A stretch of DNA of 64,000 bases. Source: Marinibium conchae (GTDB taxonomy: Bacteria > Pseudomonadota > Gammaproteobacteria > Enterobacterales > Alteromonadaceae). Of the stretch, positions 47,173-56,122 are shown piece after piece. The DNA is taken from positions 1,488,001 through 1,552,000 of the forward strand of contig NZ_JADNRN010000001.1 in assembly GCF_015595035.1 (NCBI RefSeq). Reading direction: 5' to 3'. Every line of letters starts with the position of its first letter. The stretch's first letter is position 1. The position numbers and the translations under genes were made by a program. Below the pieces are notes generated by a model, which did no database searches, was not told the origin of the DNA, and was given only the letters and a program-made list of their open reading frames with translations.

Positions 47173-48872
47173 GCTAATGGCCCGGTATAGCCGACGACAT
47201 AAATAATGAACATTGCTATTAGGCCTGTAAACACAACGTAATACAGCGTCGGCAAAATGGTACGGCGCAAGGTTGCGCCTTCCTGCCCTAGCAAGCCTAC
47301 CGTTGCCGACGCGGCAACGACATTATGAATCGCAATCATATTTCCTGCAGCAGCACCAACCGCTTGGGCTGCAATAACAACGACTGGTGATATTTGTAAA
47401 CTCATTGCGGCTTCAAACTGAAATTGACTAAACATCATGTTCGATACTGTATTCGACCCTGCTATGAAAGCTCCTAATGCACCAATCGTTGCACTAACCA
47501 TAGGGAAAGCCGATCCAAATATATTCGCAAACAACTCGGCACTTGCCACTGGCATGCTCACAATGTCGGACATATTTACACCAGAATTAATGAAAATTCT
47601 TACCATGGGAATTGTGAATATCAGAACAAAACCAGCGCCAAGTATTGTTTTACTTGAATCTTTGAACGCTGAACCTAATGCATTACTGGGCTTTTTACTT
47701 TGGATTAACGCAGCAAAGATAGCGCTAATGAGCAGTAAGCCGCCCGGAAGGTACAAAGGGCTGAAGCCAGCATTGATACCTGTTTCCCCTAGTATAGACG
47801 AAAAGTTCAAGCTAAAGTCGGTAAGTAAAGATTTAAACTCAACAAACACTCGCGAACAAACTAGCAAAAGAGCAACCAAAAGGTAGGGCATCCACGCTAC
47901 GACAGGCGAAATTTTGTCACGAGCGCTCTGCATTTCAGTTTTTATTTCGTCAACAACAAGCTTACCAAGCCATGCCCCCGGCCATTCATCTTTGGGCGCA
48001 AAATCCCAGGTTTTTTTCGGCATTAAAAAGCCATGTTTCGCCGCCGTTACAACAATGGCCATACTTACCAGCCCCCCCATTAAAGATGGGAATTCTGGCC
48101 CCAGGAACACACCGGTTAATGCATAAGGGACAGTAAACGCTAGGCCCGCAAAGATAGCGAAAGGCAATACACTTAAGCCCTCGCTCCAACGCTTGTTTTT
48201 GCCAAAAAAGCGGGTCAGCATCATCACCATAAACAAAGGCATAAAGCTGCCAACGATCGCATGAATAATAGCCACCTGACTGGTAATCAGTTGCAAAAAT
48301 GCGTCCCATTGCCATCCTTCCTGTAGTAATTGAGCACTAATTGCTTCTGTGTTTAAACCTTTATTAACGCCTATGACGATGGGGGTACCAACTGCCCCGA
48401 AAGACACTGGCGTACTTTGTATCATCATTCCCATTAATACTGCAGCGAGTGCTGGAAAGCCAATCGCTACCATCAATGGGGCTGCTATGGCAGCGGGAGT
48501 GCCAAAGCCTGAAGCACCTTCAATAAAAGTCCCAAAACACCATGCAATAATAATCGCTTGTACACGTCTATCCGGTGACACATTGGTAAATCCGGCTCTG
48601 ATAACCGCAATAGCACCGGTGTGTTTCAGGGTATTCAGAAGAAAAATTGCACCGAATACTATCCAAAGTACTGAGCTTGTAATTACCAAGCCTTGTAGGA
48701 TTGAAGATGACACTCTAGTTAAGGTCATGTCCCAGACAAAAACGGCAATAACAGCTGTTACCAATAGTACAACTGGCATTGCCTTTTTTGCCGACCATTG
48801 AAGGCCGATGAGTAGAATGCCCGAAAGCACAATCGGTAATAACGCTAATAGCCCATAAGTGATTTGGTTCAC
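47169..48872 (-). CDS. lldP: L-lactate permease-type lactate transporter
   Basis: A 567-residue transporter of the lactate permease family (LctP), with about 12-14 membrane helices and the block EGASGFGTPAAIAAPLMVAIGFP. E. coli LldP has 551. The frame is open 32 codons further upstream without a good start; the GTG at 48872 has GAGG 8 nt upstream and gives the family N-terminus MNQITYG. It overlaps dld by 4 bp. The pairing with dld rather than an L-lactate dehydrogenase suggests that it imports D-lactate; family members accept both isomers. Confidence 0.93.
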   Translation of the reverse strand: MNQITYGLLALLPIVLSGILLIGLQWSAKKAMPVVLLVTAVIAVFVWDMTLTRVSSSILQGLVITSSVLWIVFGAIFLLNTLKHTGAIAVIRAGFTNVSPDRRVQAIIIAWCFGTFIEGASGFGTPAAIAAPLMVAIGFPALAAVLMGMMIQSTPVSFGAVGTPIVIGVNKGLNTEAISAQLLQEGWQWDAFLQLITSQVAIIHAIVGSFMPLFMVMMLTRFFGKNKRWSEGLSVLPFAIFAGLAFTVPYALTGVFLGPEFPSLMGGLVSMAIVVTAAKHGFLMPKKTWDFAPKDEWPGAWLGKLVVDEIKTEMQSARDKISPVVAWMPYLLVALLLVCSRVFVEFKSLLTDFSLNFSSILGETGINAGFSPLYLPGGLLLISAIFAALIQSKKPSNALGSAFKDSSKTILGAGFVLIFTIPMVRIFINSGVNMSDIVSMPVASAELFANIFGSAFPMVSATIGALGAFIAGSNTVSNMMFSQFQFEAAMSLQISPVVVIAAQAVGAAAGNMIAIHNVVAASATVGLLGQEGATLRRTILPTLYYVVFTGLIAMFIIYVVGYTGPLA

Positions 48873-49059
48873 AAGCTTATCCTCTACTGTAGTTGTTAAT
48901 AATTGTTTTACTTCTCTGTAAATCGCACTTATTAAGCATTTGTTAATAATGTTGCAAGTTAGAAACAACTCTACTCCTTGTATAACAATTGATATATTAT
49001 GTATAAAGAGAATGATTTTTTCTTTTTATGACATAATCAAGCATCACGCAAACAAGAGC

Positions 49060-49075
49060 TACGACCATAGTCGTA
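49060..49075. promoter_or_regulatory. Inverted repeat between lldP and the LysR gene
   Basis: TACGAC-CATA-GTCGTA lies 15 bp upstream of the LysR start, in the 218-bp gap shared with lldP. It could be the LysR protein's own binding site or a leader hairpin. Confidence 0.4.
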
Positions 49076-49090
49076 TATAGGAAGGAATAT

Positions 49091-49996
49091 ATGGCAAAAG
49101 CAGACGATATTGTATTATTCGTGCAAGTTGTTGATGAGGGCTCGTTTTCGAAAGTTGCGGAGAGGCTAAATCTAACTAATTCTGTTGTAAGTAAAAGGAT
49201 TGGGCGTTTAGAAGCGTCTTTAAATGTGCAACTTCTCTACAGAACCACCCGCAAGCTTAATCTTACCGATGCTGGAAGGACTCTTTATGGCAAAGCACGC
49301 CTCGCAAAGTTGGCTATTCAGGATGCTGAAAATGCGGTAACTGGCTATGCTAATGAAATGCGAGGGAATATTCGTATTACTATGCCCGTTGTTTCGGCTA
49401 ATTTATTGCTCAGCGCAGCAGTCGCTGAGTTTTGCAAACAATATCCTGATATTCATGTCGAGCTTCAGATTAATAATCGTTTTGTCGACTTAATAGGTGA
49501 AGGTTATGATCTAGCTATAAGAACTGCGTATCTTGAAGATAGTAGCTTGATCGCAAGACGCTTGATCGATAGTCAATGGGTATTTTGTGCCTCGCCTGCA
49601 TATTTGCAAGAAAAGGGAATTCCGCGTGAACCTACTGACTTAGTTGAACATGAATGTTTGATTTATAAATTTGAAAGCGCTGGAAGCGACATATGGCCAA
49701 TAAACGTAGAAGGTGAAAATAGCCAATTACAGATCCATGGTCGCTTCCACACCAATAACTTGAATGCTATTAGGCATGCGGCATTGAGTGACCTTGGAAT
49801 TGGCTTTTTACCGAAAGCCTTAGTTCACGATGACTTAGGTGATGAAAAATTGATAGAGATATTGCAGGGCTTCGCCGGGAAAAGAATGGGGATGTATGCG
49901 GTCTATCCTAAAAGTCGACAACCTGATCAAAAGCTTAAATTGTTGGTAGCGCACCTCCGAGATGCGCTACACAACAAACAAGAACACTATTGCTAA
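49091..49996 (+). CDS. LysR-family regulator, probably of the lactate genes
   Basis: A 301-residue LysR-type protein of the DsdC/CrgA-like group: winged helix-turn-helix (about 1-60, GSFSKVAERLNLTNSVVSKRIGRLE, LLYRTTRKLNLTDAG) and effector domain (GEGYDLAIRTAYLEDSSLIARRL). GGAAGGA precedes the ATG. It is divergent from lldP-dld, which makes regulation of lactate use the best guess. GntR-type LldR is the usual regulator in enterobacteria, so the type of control differs. Confidence 0.9.
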   Translation: MAKADDIVLFVQVVDEGSFSKVAERLNLTNSVVSKRIGRLEASLNVQLLYRTTRKLNLTDAGRTLYGKARLAKLAIQDAENAVTGYANEMRGNIRITMPVVSANLLLSAAVAEFCKQYPDIHVELQINNRFVDLIGEGYDLAIRTAYLEDSSLIARRLIDSQWVFCASPAYLQEKGIPREPTDLVEHECLIYKFESAGSDIWPINVEGENSQLQIHGRFHTNNLNAIRHAALSDLGIGFLPKALVHDDLGDEKLIEILQGFAGKRMGMYAVYPKSRQPDQKLKLLVAHLRDALHNKQEHYC

Positions 49997-50041
49997 CCTT
50001 TACACTATCAATAGCGTGCTTGTAAACTTTTAGCTAAGTTA

Positions 50042-51178
50042 TTAGAAAGTAAATTTCAGGGAAAATTGTCCATAAGCTGAGGCAATCCCCTGTATATTCT
50101 CGTCGTCTATAGCGTACTCGCCAATTTCAAAGCCTGCATCCATCTTTTCGGTAATGTCAGTAATTAGATTTACTCCCCAGTGCGAACGCTCTCTTCCTAA
50201 CACGTCAGTTTCGGCGGCGCCATAAAATATCGTAGAACGCAGTTTTTCAGTCCAAAAATGTCGATAGGCAAGCGTGAATGCAGTAGTCTTTTCAACCACA
50301 ACCTCGTCTGCATCGGTGCTTACGATATCAGGGGTCAAACCTGCGGCAACATAGCGCCCTGGTTCACCAACGCTAACTTGAAAGCGCAGATCATCTTTGC
50401 CTATCGTGTTTATTCGACCCGAAAAATTAGCCGCTAACGACACCTCATCAATACCGCCTTGATCCACTTGTCGAATTAAGGTCCCAAACGACAACTGCCC
50501 CCAATCAGCCTTGTGATTATATCGAATAACAAAATCGGGAATTGCTTCATCTTTATCTATCTGCGTGCCCGTGCCACCGACAGCGCTTGCAGGGGTTCCA
50601 TTATCACCATCACCATTGGTTTCAGGATTTTCAATTGCGAACTGCCAGTTCCCACTGGTATAGCGAACTTGTGTTTGACGAATGAATACTTCACCAACGT
50701 GAGGACCACCAAAATCGAGCGCTTCTGGCAAGGCAGCTAAGGGCATGAACGTAGACCAATTTTGACCCACCATCCAATTTTTATAGGTAATATAAAAATG
50801 ACGTAAGCGCTCGTTCGAAGAATTGCTTACAACCTCATTACCTCCGCCACCGTAAAAATCCCATTCAATAAAACCACTTACCTCGCCGTGCGTCACTTTG
50901 AAATTTACCCGCGACTCGCGGACGTTAAAACCAGTGTGAGAGGTTTCAATGGGCTCGCCGCCAGGAAAATTTGCCACCCAATAATCTTGATAGGCGATAT
51001 CGCCATTAACATGTCTAATATCTGCTTTCGCATAACCGCCAAGAACGACTTTGGTAGCGCCGTTTTCTGTATCGACATTTAGCAACTCAATGCTGGCAAA
51101 ACTAGACGGCGCAACCAAGCTCATAGACAAGCCCATTGCAACAGGCAAAAATGACGCTCGCTTATAAATAGATTTCAT
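50042..51178 (-). CDS. DcaP-family outer-membrane porin
   Basis: A 378-residue porin. Signal peptide 1-28 (ending SFA), a coiled N-terminal start (NVDTENGATKVVLGGYAKADI), and barrel strands ending in LKFTF. The block MVGQNWSTFMPLAALPEALDFGGP is characteristic of DcaP-like trimeric channels, which prefer dicarboxylates and other anionic solutes. GAGG precedes the ATG. The regulator gene upstream in the other direction ends 45 bp away and is convergent, so the porin is a single-gene unit. A link to lactate uptake is possible by position only. Confidence 0.88.
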   Translation of the reverse strand: MKSIYKRASFLPVAMGLSMSLVAPSSFASIELLNVDTENGATKVVLGGYAKADIRHVNGDIAYQDYWVANFPGGEPIETSHTGFNVRESRVNFKVTHGEVSGFIEWDFYGGGGNEVVSNSSNERLRHFYITYKNWMVGQNWSTFMPLAALPEALDFGGPHVGEVFIRQTQVRYTSGNWQFAIENPETNGDGDNGTPASAVGGTGTQIDKDEAIPDFVIRYNHKADWGQLSFGTLIRQVDQGGIDEVSLAANFSGRINTIGKDDLRFQVSVGEPGRYVAAGLTPDIVSTDADEVVVEKTTAFTLAYRHFWTEKLRSTIFYGAAETDVLGRERSHWGVNLITDITEKMDAGFEIGEYAIDDENIQGIASAYGQFSLKFTF

Positions 51179-51491
51179 GAATAGCCTCTTGATTTATTAT
51201 CACAGTAAAGTGATTCCAATCTAAGAAGAAAATTAGGATAGAAAAACCCAATAAATGCTAATGTGTTATTCCAAAATTGCCATAATAACAACAAGAAAAT
51301 GAGCAGTGTTAACAAAATGTAAGCAAAGCAGAGAGCCGTAGGCCAATCGTATAAACACACTGTAAGGCACTGTTTTGTAATATTTACGTTTATATTTTGT
51401 AAATAATGAGTGTGGAGGCTAACGAGGCCGAATCATAAACATAGGGTGTTTATTTACTCGAACACTGGGAGCTAGCAAGTGTTGATCGAAA
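51179..51491. other. Intergenic region upstream of the DcaP-type porin gene
   Basis: About 310 bp of AT-rich DNA. An inverted repeat ATCAC-N6-GTGAT (about 51197-51212) lies roughly 20-35 bp upstream of the porin ATG; no consensus CRP site. At the other end an AACACT/AGTGTT repeat without T run follows the RNase J-like gene. No coding frame is convincing. Confidence 0.4.
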
Positions 51492-52907
51492 TCAATTCTT
51501 TGCTTTATTTTCAGTAATATCTATTCGTCCTACTTGTACTGCATGATTGATAACAACGACCTGCGGTGCCAATTGGAACAAATCACCATTTTTGCCAACG
51601 AGCTGTTTTGCTATGTTAGCTTCTGCAGCCACTTTTGCATTAGCAATCATGTGCTCCTTTTCACCATGCACAGGTACTGCTATGTGGGGATTTACCCACG
51701 AGTACATATCGTGAAGGTCGCCTTGGCAGGGGTGCCCAGAAGCATGAATTGTGTGCGGCGAATCAGAGCTTTGGATAACCGTCACCCCCTTTTCTCTCAA
51801 TCCTGACACCAATTTTTCAATCGCTACTTCATTTCCAGGGATGGATATAGCACTGAAAATAACGGTATCACCCGCTTCTAATTCACAATCTCGATGAGTG
51901 CCATTTGCGAGCTTCCCCAGCGCAGCTCTTGCTTCTCCTTGACTTCCTGTTGCGACAATTAACACCTCATGTTTAGGTAAGTACCCAATATGTCGCCTGT
52001 GTGCTATTTTCAATTCATCGGGCCAGTAGCCAGTTGCGCGTGCAATACCGTACATATTATCGAGCGAGCGACCCAACAGCGTCATATAACGACCAGTTTC
52101 CTCGGCCACGCGAGCTAAGCTTATTAATCTAGCAACATTGCTTCCGAAACAAGTCACAATCACTCGGCCCGTCTGCGCTTTGATAGTGCGTAACAAACCT
52201 AGCTCACAGTCTCCCTCAGATACAGAATGCCCCGCTTTTAATGCATTTGTTGAATCGCATACCATTGCCGTTGGCCTATATTTCGACAGGGCCTTAAAAA
52301 GGGCTGGCTGAAAAGGTTGATCAGTTATAGGGTTAAAATCAATTTTCCAATCAGCGGTATGAAATACACTCGCCACTGGTGTTTGAATAAGCAAGGCTTG
52401 CGCGTCGGGAAGAGAATGTGTGATCGGTAACCACGAGACCGTGAAGGGACCAATATCTAACTGGCTATTCGGCTCGACCACTACAATGGTGACTTCCTCA
52501 GCGATGGCTGTGTAATAGAGCTTTCGTCTTAATACCTCTGCGGTAAAAGCCGTGGTGTAGACTGGACACTTAAAACGAGCCCAGAGAGCAGGTAGTGCAC
52601 CGATGTGATCCTCGTGAGCATGGGTAATAATGATCCCACACAGCTGCTCTTGTCTGTTTTCTATGAAACTAGGGTCAGCACTTACCACATCACAGGTTTT
52701 CACGTTTTCTTTATGGTCATCACCTGCGTCAAGTGGTGCTTTAAAAGTAGCACCGCAGTCGACCATTAGCCAATTATCACTATGTCCGTACAAATTCATA
52801 TTCATACCAATCTCCCCTGTTCCTCCCAGCGGTAGAAAATAAAAATCTTGATGGCTTGGTCGAACTTTTTGGAAATAGCTGATAGTGAGATCCTTTAATA
52901 AACACAA
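51492..52907 (-). CDS. RNase J-like beta-CASP metallo-beta-lactamase-fold protein
   Basis: Up to 471 residues. Metallo-beta-lactamase motifs are THAHEDHIGALP (about 95-106), HTADWKIDF and the late SGHPCQGDL/VPVHGE; LPLGGTGEIGMNMNLYG at the start matches RNase J. Compared with Bacillus RNase J (about 555) the C-terminal domain is missing. Members of this short class exist in proteobacteria and their RNA substrates are unknown. The listed start is a TTG without a ribosome site. AAAGGA (52891-52896) lies 7 nt before an in-frame ATC at 52883-52881, giving 463 residues, and that may be the real start. No operon partner. Confidence 0.85.
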   Translation of the reverse strand: MCLLKDLTISYFQKVRPSHQDFYFLPLGGTGEIGMNMNLYGHSDNWLMVDCGATFKAPLDAGDDHKENVKTCDVVSADPSFIENRQEQLCGIIITHAHEDHIGALPALWARFKCPVYTTAFTAEVLRRKLYYTAIAEEVTIVVVEPNSQLDIGPFTVSWLPITHSLPDAQALLIQTPVASVFHTADWKIDFNPITDQPFQPALFKALSKYRPTAMVCDSTNALKAGHSVSEGDCELGLLRTIKAQTGRVIVTCFGSNVARLISLARVAEETGRYMTLLGRSLDNMYGIARATGYWPDELKIAHRRHIGYLPKHEVLIVATGSQGEARAALGKLANGTHRDCELEAGDTVIFSAISIPGNEVAIEKLVSGLREKGVTVIQSSDSPHTIHASGHPCQGDLHDMYSWVNPHIAVPVHGEKEHMIANAKVAAEANIAKQLVGKNGDLFQLAPQVVVINHAVQVGRIDITENKAKN

Positions 52908-53087
52908 GGTTTGTTTTTATTACAAAAGTTTAACTTAAAAACAGTGATTAGAAGAAAACCGATCAAAAAAAACTGATGTATTATTAGAGTGACTTGCAAT
53001 TTGTAGCTTCAAACGCCTTGTTATATGCCAAAGGAATTAGCTATCAATAAGTTAACATTCACTCATTAGATATCAAAAGGAAAGACC

Positions 53088-54497
53088 ATGAAACTTAACA
53101 AGAAATTTAAATACATGCTTCCGGTGCTCGGATCTGCACTCATTCTTCAAGGTTGCTGGCTTGATGATGACGATGACGACATGATGGACGTTGTCGAAAC
53201 ACCTTCTTCGGCTAATATTCGCGTAGTACACGCATCTCCAGACGCGCCAAGCGTCGATATTATCGTTGGCGGCACCGCACTTGCCAGCAAATCTGACCTT
53301 GACTATCAGGACGCTTCTGCCTGGTTTCCTATTCTTTCAAATACCTATGACATCGCTGTTGAAGCAAACCTGCCAGGCGATGACGCAAATGTGCTTTCGT
53401 TAAGCGCGACTCTCGAAGGTGATCAAACCTATTCGGTGCTAGCCATAGGTTCAGTCGCTGAAGGTACACTTGAAACTCTCATTGTACAAAACGCTTTCAC
53501 GGCGGTATCTGCTGGTAGCGTTCGCGCTCAAGTAGTTCACGCGGCACCAATGGCTCCTGAAGTCGACGTATATGTTACTGCTCCTAACACTGACATCAGC
53601 TCAGAGCAGCCGCTCGCTACCTTGGCCTACAAAGACTTTACTGGTCAGGTTGAAGTGCCAGCAGGCGATTACCAAATCCGAATTACACCAGCGGGATCAA
53701 CCACGGTAGTATTTGACTCGGGCTCGCTTAGTTTAGATGCCGGCGCAGATCTTCTTATTTCAGCGACTCAAAACGTCGTTACCGGTGATTCACCAGTATC
53801 GCTAGTCGTAGCAACAGGCGCTGGCTCAGCCACCATCATTGATGCTGCTTCGCCAGCTAGTCTTCGCGTAGTGCACGGCGTTGCTGATGCTCCGGCGGTT
53901 GATATCATCGCCAACAATGCTCTCACGCTAGTAGACGGCGCACCTTTCCTAGCGGCAACTGGATATCTAGACGTTGCGGCGGATACATACCTTATTGACG
54001 TTGCTGCGGACGCTGACAACAGTGTTGTGGTTATTGATGACGCAGAAGTAACGCTTGAAGCAGGTGTTTTCTACACTGCCATTGCAAACAACAACTTAGC
54101 AAACATTGACCTCGACCTTATCGTCGACACACCGCGCTCTATTGCGACTGCTGCACAGGTTCGTATTTTCCATGCCTCACAAGCCACACCTGCTGTTGAT
54201 ATCTATGTCACAGCAGACGGTATGATCGATGACGTGAGCCCTGCATTTGCTGGCGTAGAATATATGGAAGGCACTTTATCTGAAACAGGTTATGTGCAAC
54301 TTCCAGCGGGTGACTACGTGGTATCGGTTACTCTTGCTGGTTCTAAAGATGCGGCAATTGAAACAGGCACCCTATCGTTAGAAGCTGGCGGCATATACAC
54401 AGCCTTTGCTGTTGATGGTAGCGAGGAAGGTGATGCTCCTCAGTTGATTACCCTAGACGACTTAGCTGCACCTCAGGACGAGATGGTCGCTGAGTAA
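53088..54497 (+). CDS. DUF4397 repeat lipoprotein
   Basis: A 469-residue secreted lipoprotein. The lipobox is LQGC with Cys 23; an Asp-rich stretch (DDDDDD) follows, which would usually retain the lipoprotein away from the inner membrane. The rest is four similar beta-rich units of about 105 residues, each starting with a line like IRVVHASPDAPSVDI, VRAQVVHAAPMAPEVDV, LRVVHGVADAPAVDI and VRIFHASQATPAVDI: DUF4397 domains. Many members are surface or adhesion-like, of unknown function. AAAGGAAAG precedes the ATG and a strong terminator follows. Confidence 0.92.
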   Translation: MKLNKKFKYMLPVLGSALILQGCWLDDDDDDMMDVVETPSSANIRVVHASPDAPSVDIIVGGTALASKSDLDYQDASAWFPILSNTYDIAVEANLPGDDANVLSLSATLEGDQTYSVLAIGSVAEGTLETLIVQNAFTAVSAGSVRAQVVHAAPMAPEVDVYVTAPNTDISSEQPLATLAYKDFTGQVEVPAGDYQIRITPAGSTTVVFDSGSLSLDAGADLLISATQNVVTGDSPVSLVVATGAGSATIIDAASPASLRVVHGVADAPAVDIIANNALTLVDGAPFLAATGYLDVAADTYLIDVAADADNSVVVIDDAEVTLEAGVFYTAIANNNLANIDLDLIVDTPRSIATAAQVRIFHASQATPAVDIYVTADGMIDDVSPAFAGVEYMEGTLSETGYVQLPAGDYVVSVTLAGSKDAAIETGTLSLEAGGIYTAFAVDGSEEGDAPQLITLDDLAAPQDEMVAE

Positions 54498-54512
54498 GTT
54501 AAGTCTTTATCT

Positions 54513-54538
54513 AAGCCGAGCATTAGCTCGGCTTTTTT
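54513..54538 (+). terminator. Terminator of the DUF4397 lipoprotein gene
   Basis: AAGCCGAGC-ATTA-GCTCGGCTT with a following T tract; 9-bp perfect stem. Confidence 0.93.
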
Positions 54539-54599
54539 GTGCCCTCAAAAGTGTTATTATGCAAAATATGACCATGTTAATTTTCAATTAGGCCCTTAG

Positions 54600-55307
54600 T
54601 TGAGCGCTCAAAGAATAGTCACTATTGACCTACTCAGAACTTTTGCCATCGTATTGATGGTCATTTTTCATTTCATTTATGATCTCAAATTTTTTGGCTA
54701 TGTTGACTGGAACACCCCAGATGGGCATGGCTGGAGAAGCTTTAGACATCTTATACTGATTTCCTTTTTCCTCTGCTTAGGGGCATCTTTACACCTCACA
54801 CATGCTCAGTCGTATCAATGGAAAAAGTTCTGGAAGAGATGGGCACAAATAGCTGCATCTGCAGGTATTATTACCGCAACATCTCTTATCATGGTGCCTG
54901 CCAATTATATCTACTTCGGCGTTCTACATTTCATAGCGATAGCGAGTATGTGTTGTGTGCTCTTCGCACCCTTTCCAAAAACGAGCCTAGCCATTGGAAC
55001 AGTAATTATTGCAGTTTATCAACTTGGTTTCGTCAGTGGCTTATGGCCTTTCACAACAATTAGACCGCTTTTGCCAGCATATTCGAATGACTATGTCGGG
55101 ATCTTTCCGTGGCTAGGTGTTGTATTTCTTGGTATCTACTTGGCGTCAACTCATTGGTTAAGAAGCGATCCCTTTTCCCAGTTAACAGTAAAGCCACATT
55201 TATCAACATGGCTTACCAAACCTGGCCAACATAGCTTAATAATATATTTGCTTCATCAGCCTTTATTTTTTGCGGTCTTTGGTGGCATTGCTTATTTAAC
55301 TAACTGA
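54600..55307 (+). CDS. DUF1624/heparan N-acetyltransferase-like membrane protein
   Basis: A 235-residue integral membrane protein with about seven hydrophobic helices. The N-terminal RIVTIDLLRTFAIVLMVIFHFIYDL is the signature of the DUF1624/HGSNAT-type acyltransferase superfamily, with the conserved His in the first helix. The C-terminal GQHSLIIYLLHQPLFF block is also typical. The start is a TTG at 54600; no ATG is available nearby in frame, and AGG lies about 9 nt upstream. Substrate unknown. Its end overlaps the convergent CBM9-like gene by 16 bp. Confidence 0.85.
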   Translation: MSAQRIVTIDLLRTFAIVLMVIFHFIYDLKFFGYVDWNTPDGHGWRSFRHLILISFFLCLGASLHLTHAQSYQWKKFWKRWAQIAASAGIITATSLIMVPANYIYFGVLHFIAIASMCCVLFAPFPKTSLAIGTVIIAVYQLGFVSGLWPFTTIRPLLPAYSNDYVGIFPWLGVVFLGIYLASTHWLRSDPFSQLTVKPHLSTWLTKPGQHSLIIYLLHQPLFFAVFGGIAYLTN

Positions 55308-56107
55308 ACTTTTTCAAATACATCGGCTGTTTTATAACCGAGGTTTTTGTCACCATTGATACCCTCAATAGGATATGAACCAATGAAATGTTCTCTACTA
55401 CCCTTACCATCAGCGTCGCAGTAGGCAAGCATAAAACCCATTTCTTTATGTTGTTTCAGCACTTGTGGCTTTGCGTCTGAATTTGGTAAGAAACTATCAT
55501 CGAAAATAGATATTTTTAATTCCCAGGTAATCGTATGAGTATCAAGCGCTCGTGACCATTGGCTTTGAATATGGTCATTATATGTTTGAATGACTGATTC
55601 TGAAGATGTCGCCGTTGGGCCCATATCACTCACATGACGATCCAAGCCCACATGGTAAGCAAAAGCATTGTAATTAAATTGATGATCACCGCCTGAAGCA
55701 TCTTCGTCGATAAAAACTTCAACACAATCGTCGTCCCAGTAATTTACCAATGGATCAGGATGAGAATCTGCTAATACATCATCCTGTAACTCTACTAACA
55801 AGTATAAAGCTTCGCTATCCCACAACAGCTTATAACGACCATTGAAATCGTCTTCACTTAGGTTTTCGCCTATCAGCACTTGATCAAGCGCTCGCCAAGA
55901 TGCCTTTTGCCAAGCGCTTTCGAGCGCCTTTGCATCTATGACTATTGCCTCATCTGCACGATAAATTGGTGTTAATGCTTTACTCGCATCGTCAATAACT
56001 GCAATGGAATGCGCAAGATTGCCGGTAGTCATCATCGCGATTGTTAGAGCGCTACCAGCTAGCCCATTATTTTTTACATACTTCGAAATTAACGTTTTGC
56101 TGAACAC
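55292..56107 (-). CDS. Secreted CBM9-like carbohydrate-binding protein
   Basis: A 271-residue exported protein; hydrophobic N-terminus 1 to about 36. The remaining domain has the CBM9-like features YRADEAIVIDAKALESAW, WDSEALYLLVELQDDV and WDDDCVEVFIDED, as in xylanase-associated CBM9 and related sugar-binding proteins. The start is GTG at 56107 with AAAGGA upstream. It is third gene of the operon after the symporter and the GH94-kinase fusion, 15 bp behind. It may bind a sugar acid or glycan outside the cytoplasm. No catalytic domain is attached. Confidence 0.83.
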   Translation of the reverse strand: MFSKTLISKYVKNNGLAGSALTIAMMTTGNLAHSIAVIDDASKALTPIYRADEAIVIDAKALESAWQKASWRALDQVLIGENLSEDDFNGRYKLLWDSEALYLLVELQDDVLADSHPDPLVNYWDDDCVEVFIDEDASGGDHQFNYNAFAYHVGLDRHVSDMGPTATSSESVIQTYNDHIQSQWSRALDTHTITWELKISIFDDSFLPNSDAKPQVLKQHKEMGFMLAYCDADGKGSREHFIGSYPIEGINGDKNLGYKTADVFEKVQLVK

Positions 56108-56122
56108 AGTTATTCCTTTATT

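Noticed and set aside
51197-51212. CRP site upstream of the DcaP-type porin
   Set aside because: The arms are ATCAC/GTGAT, the reverse of the TGTGA/TCACA order required.
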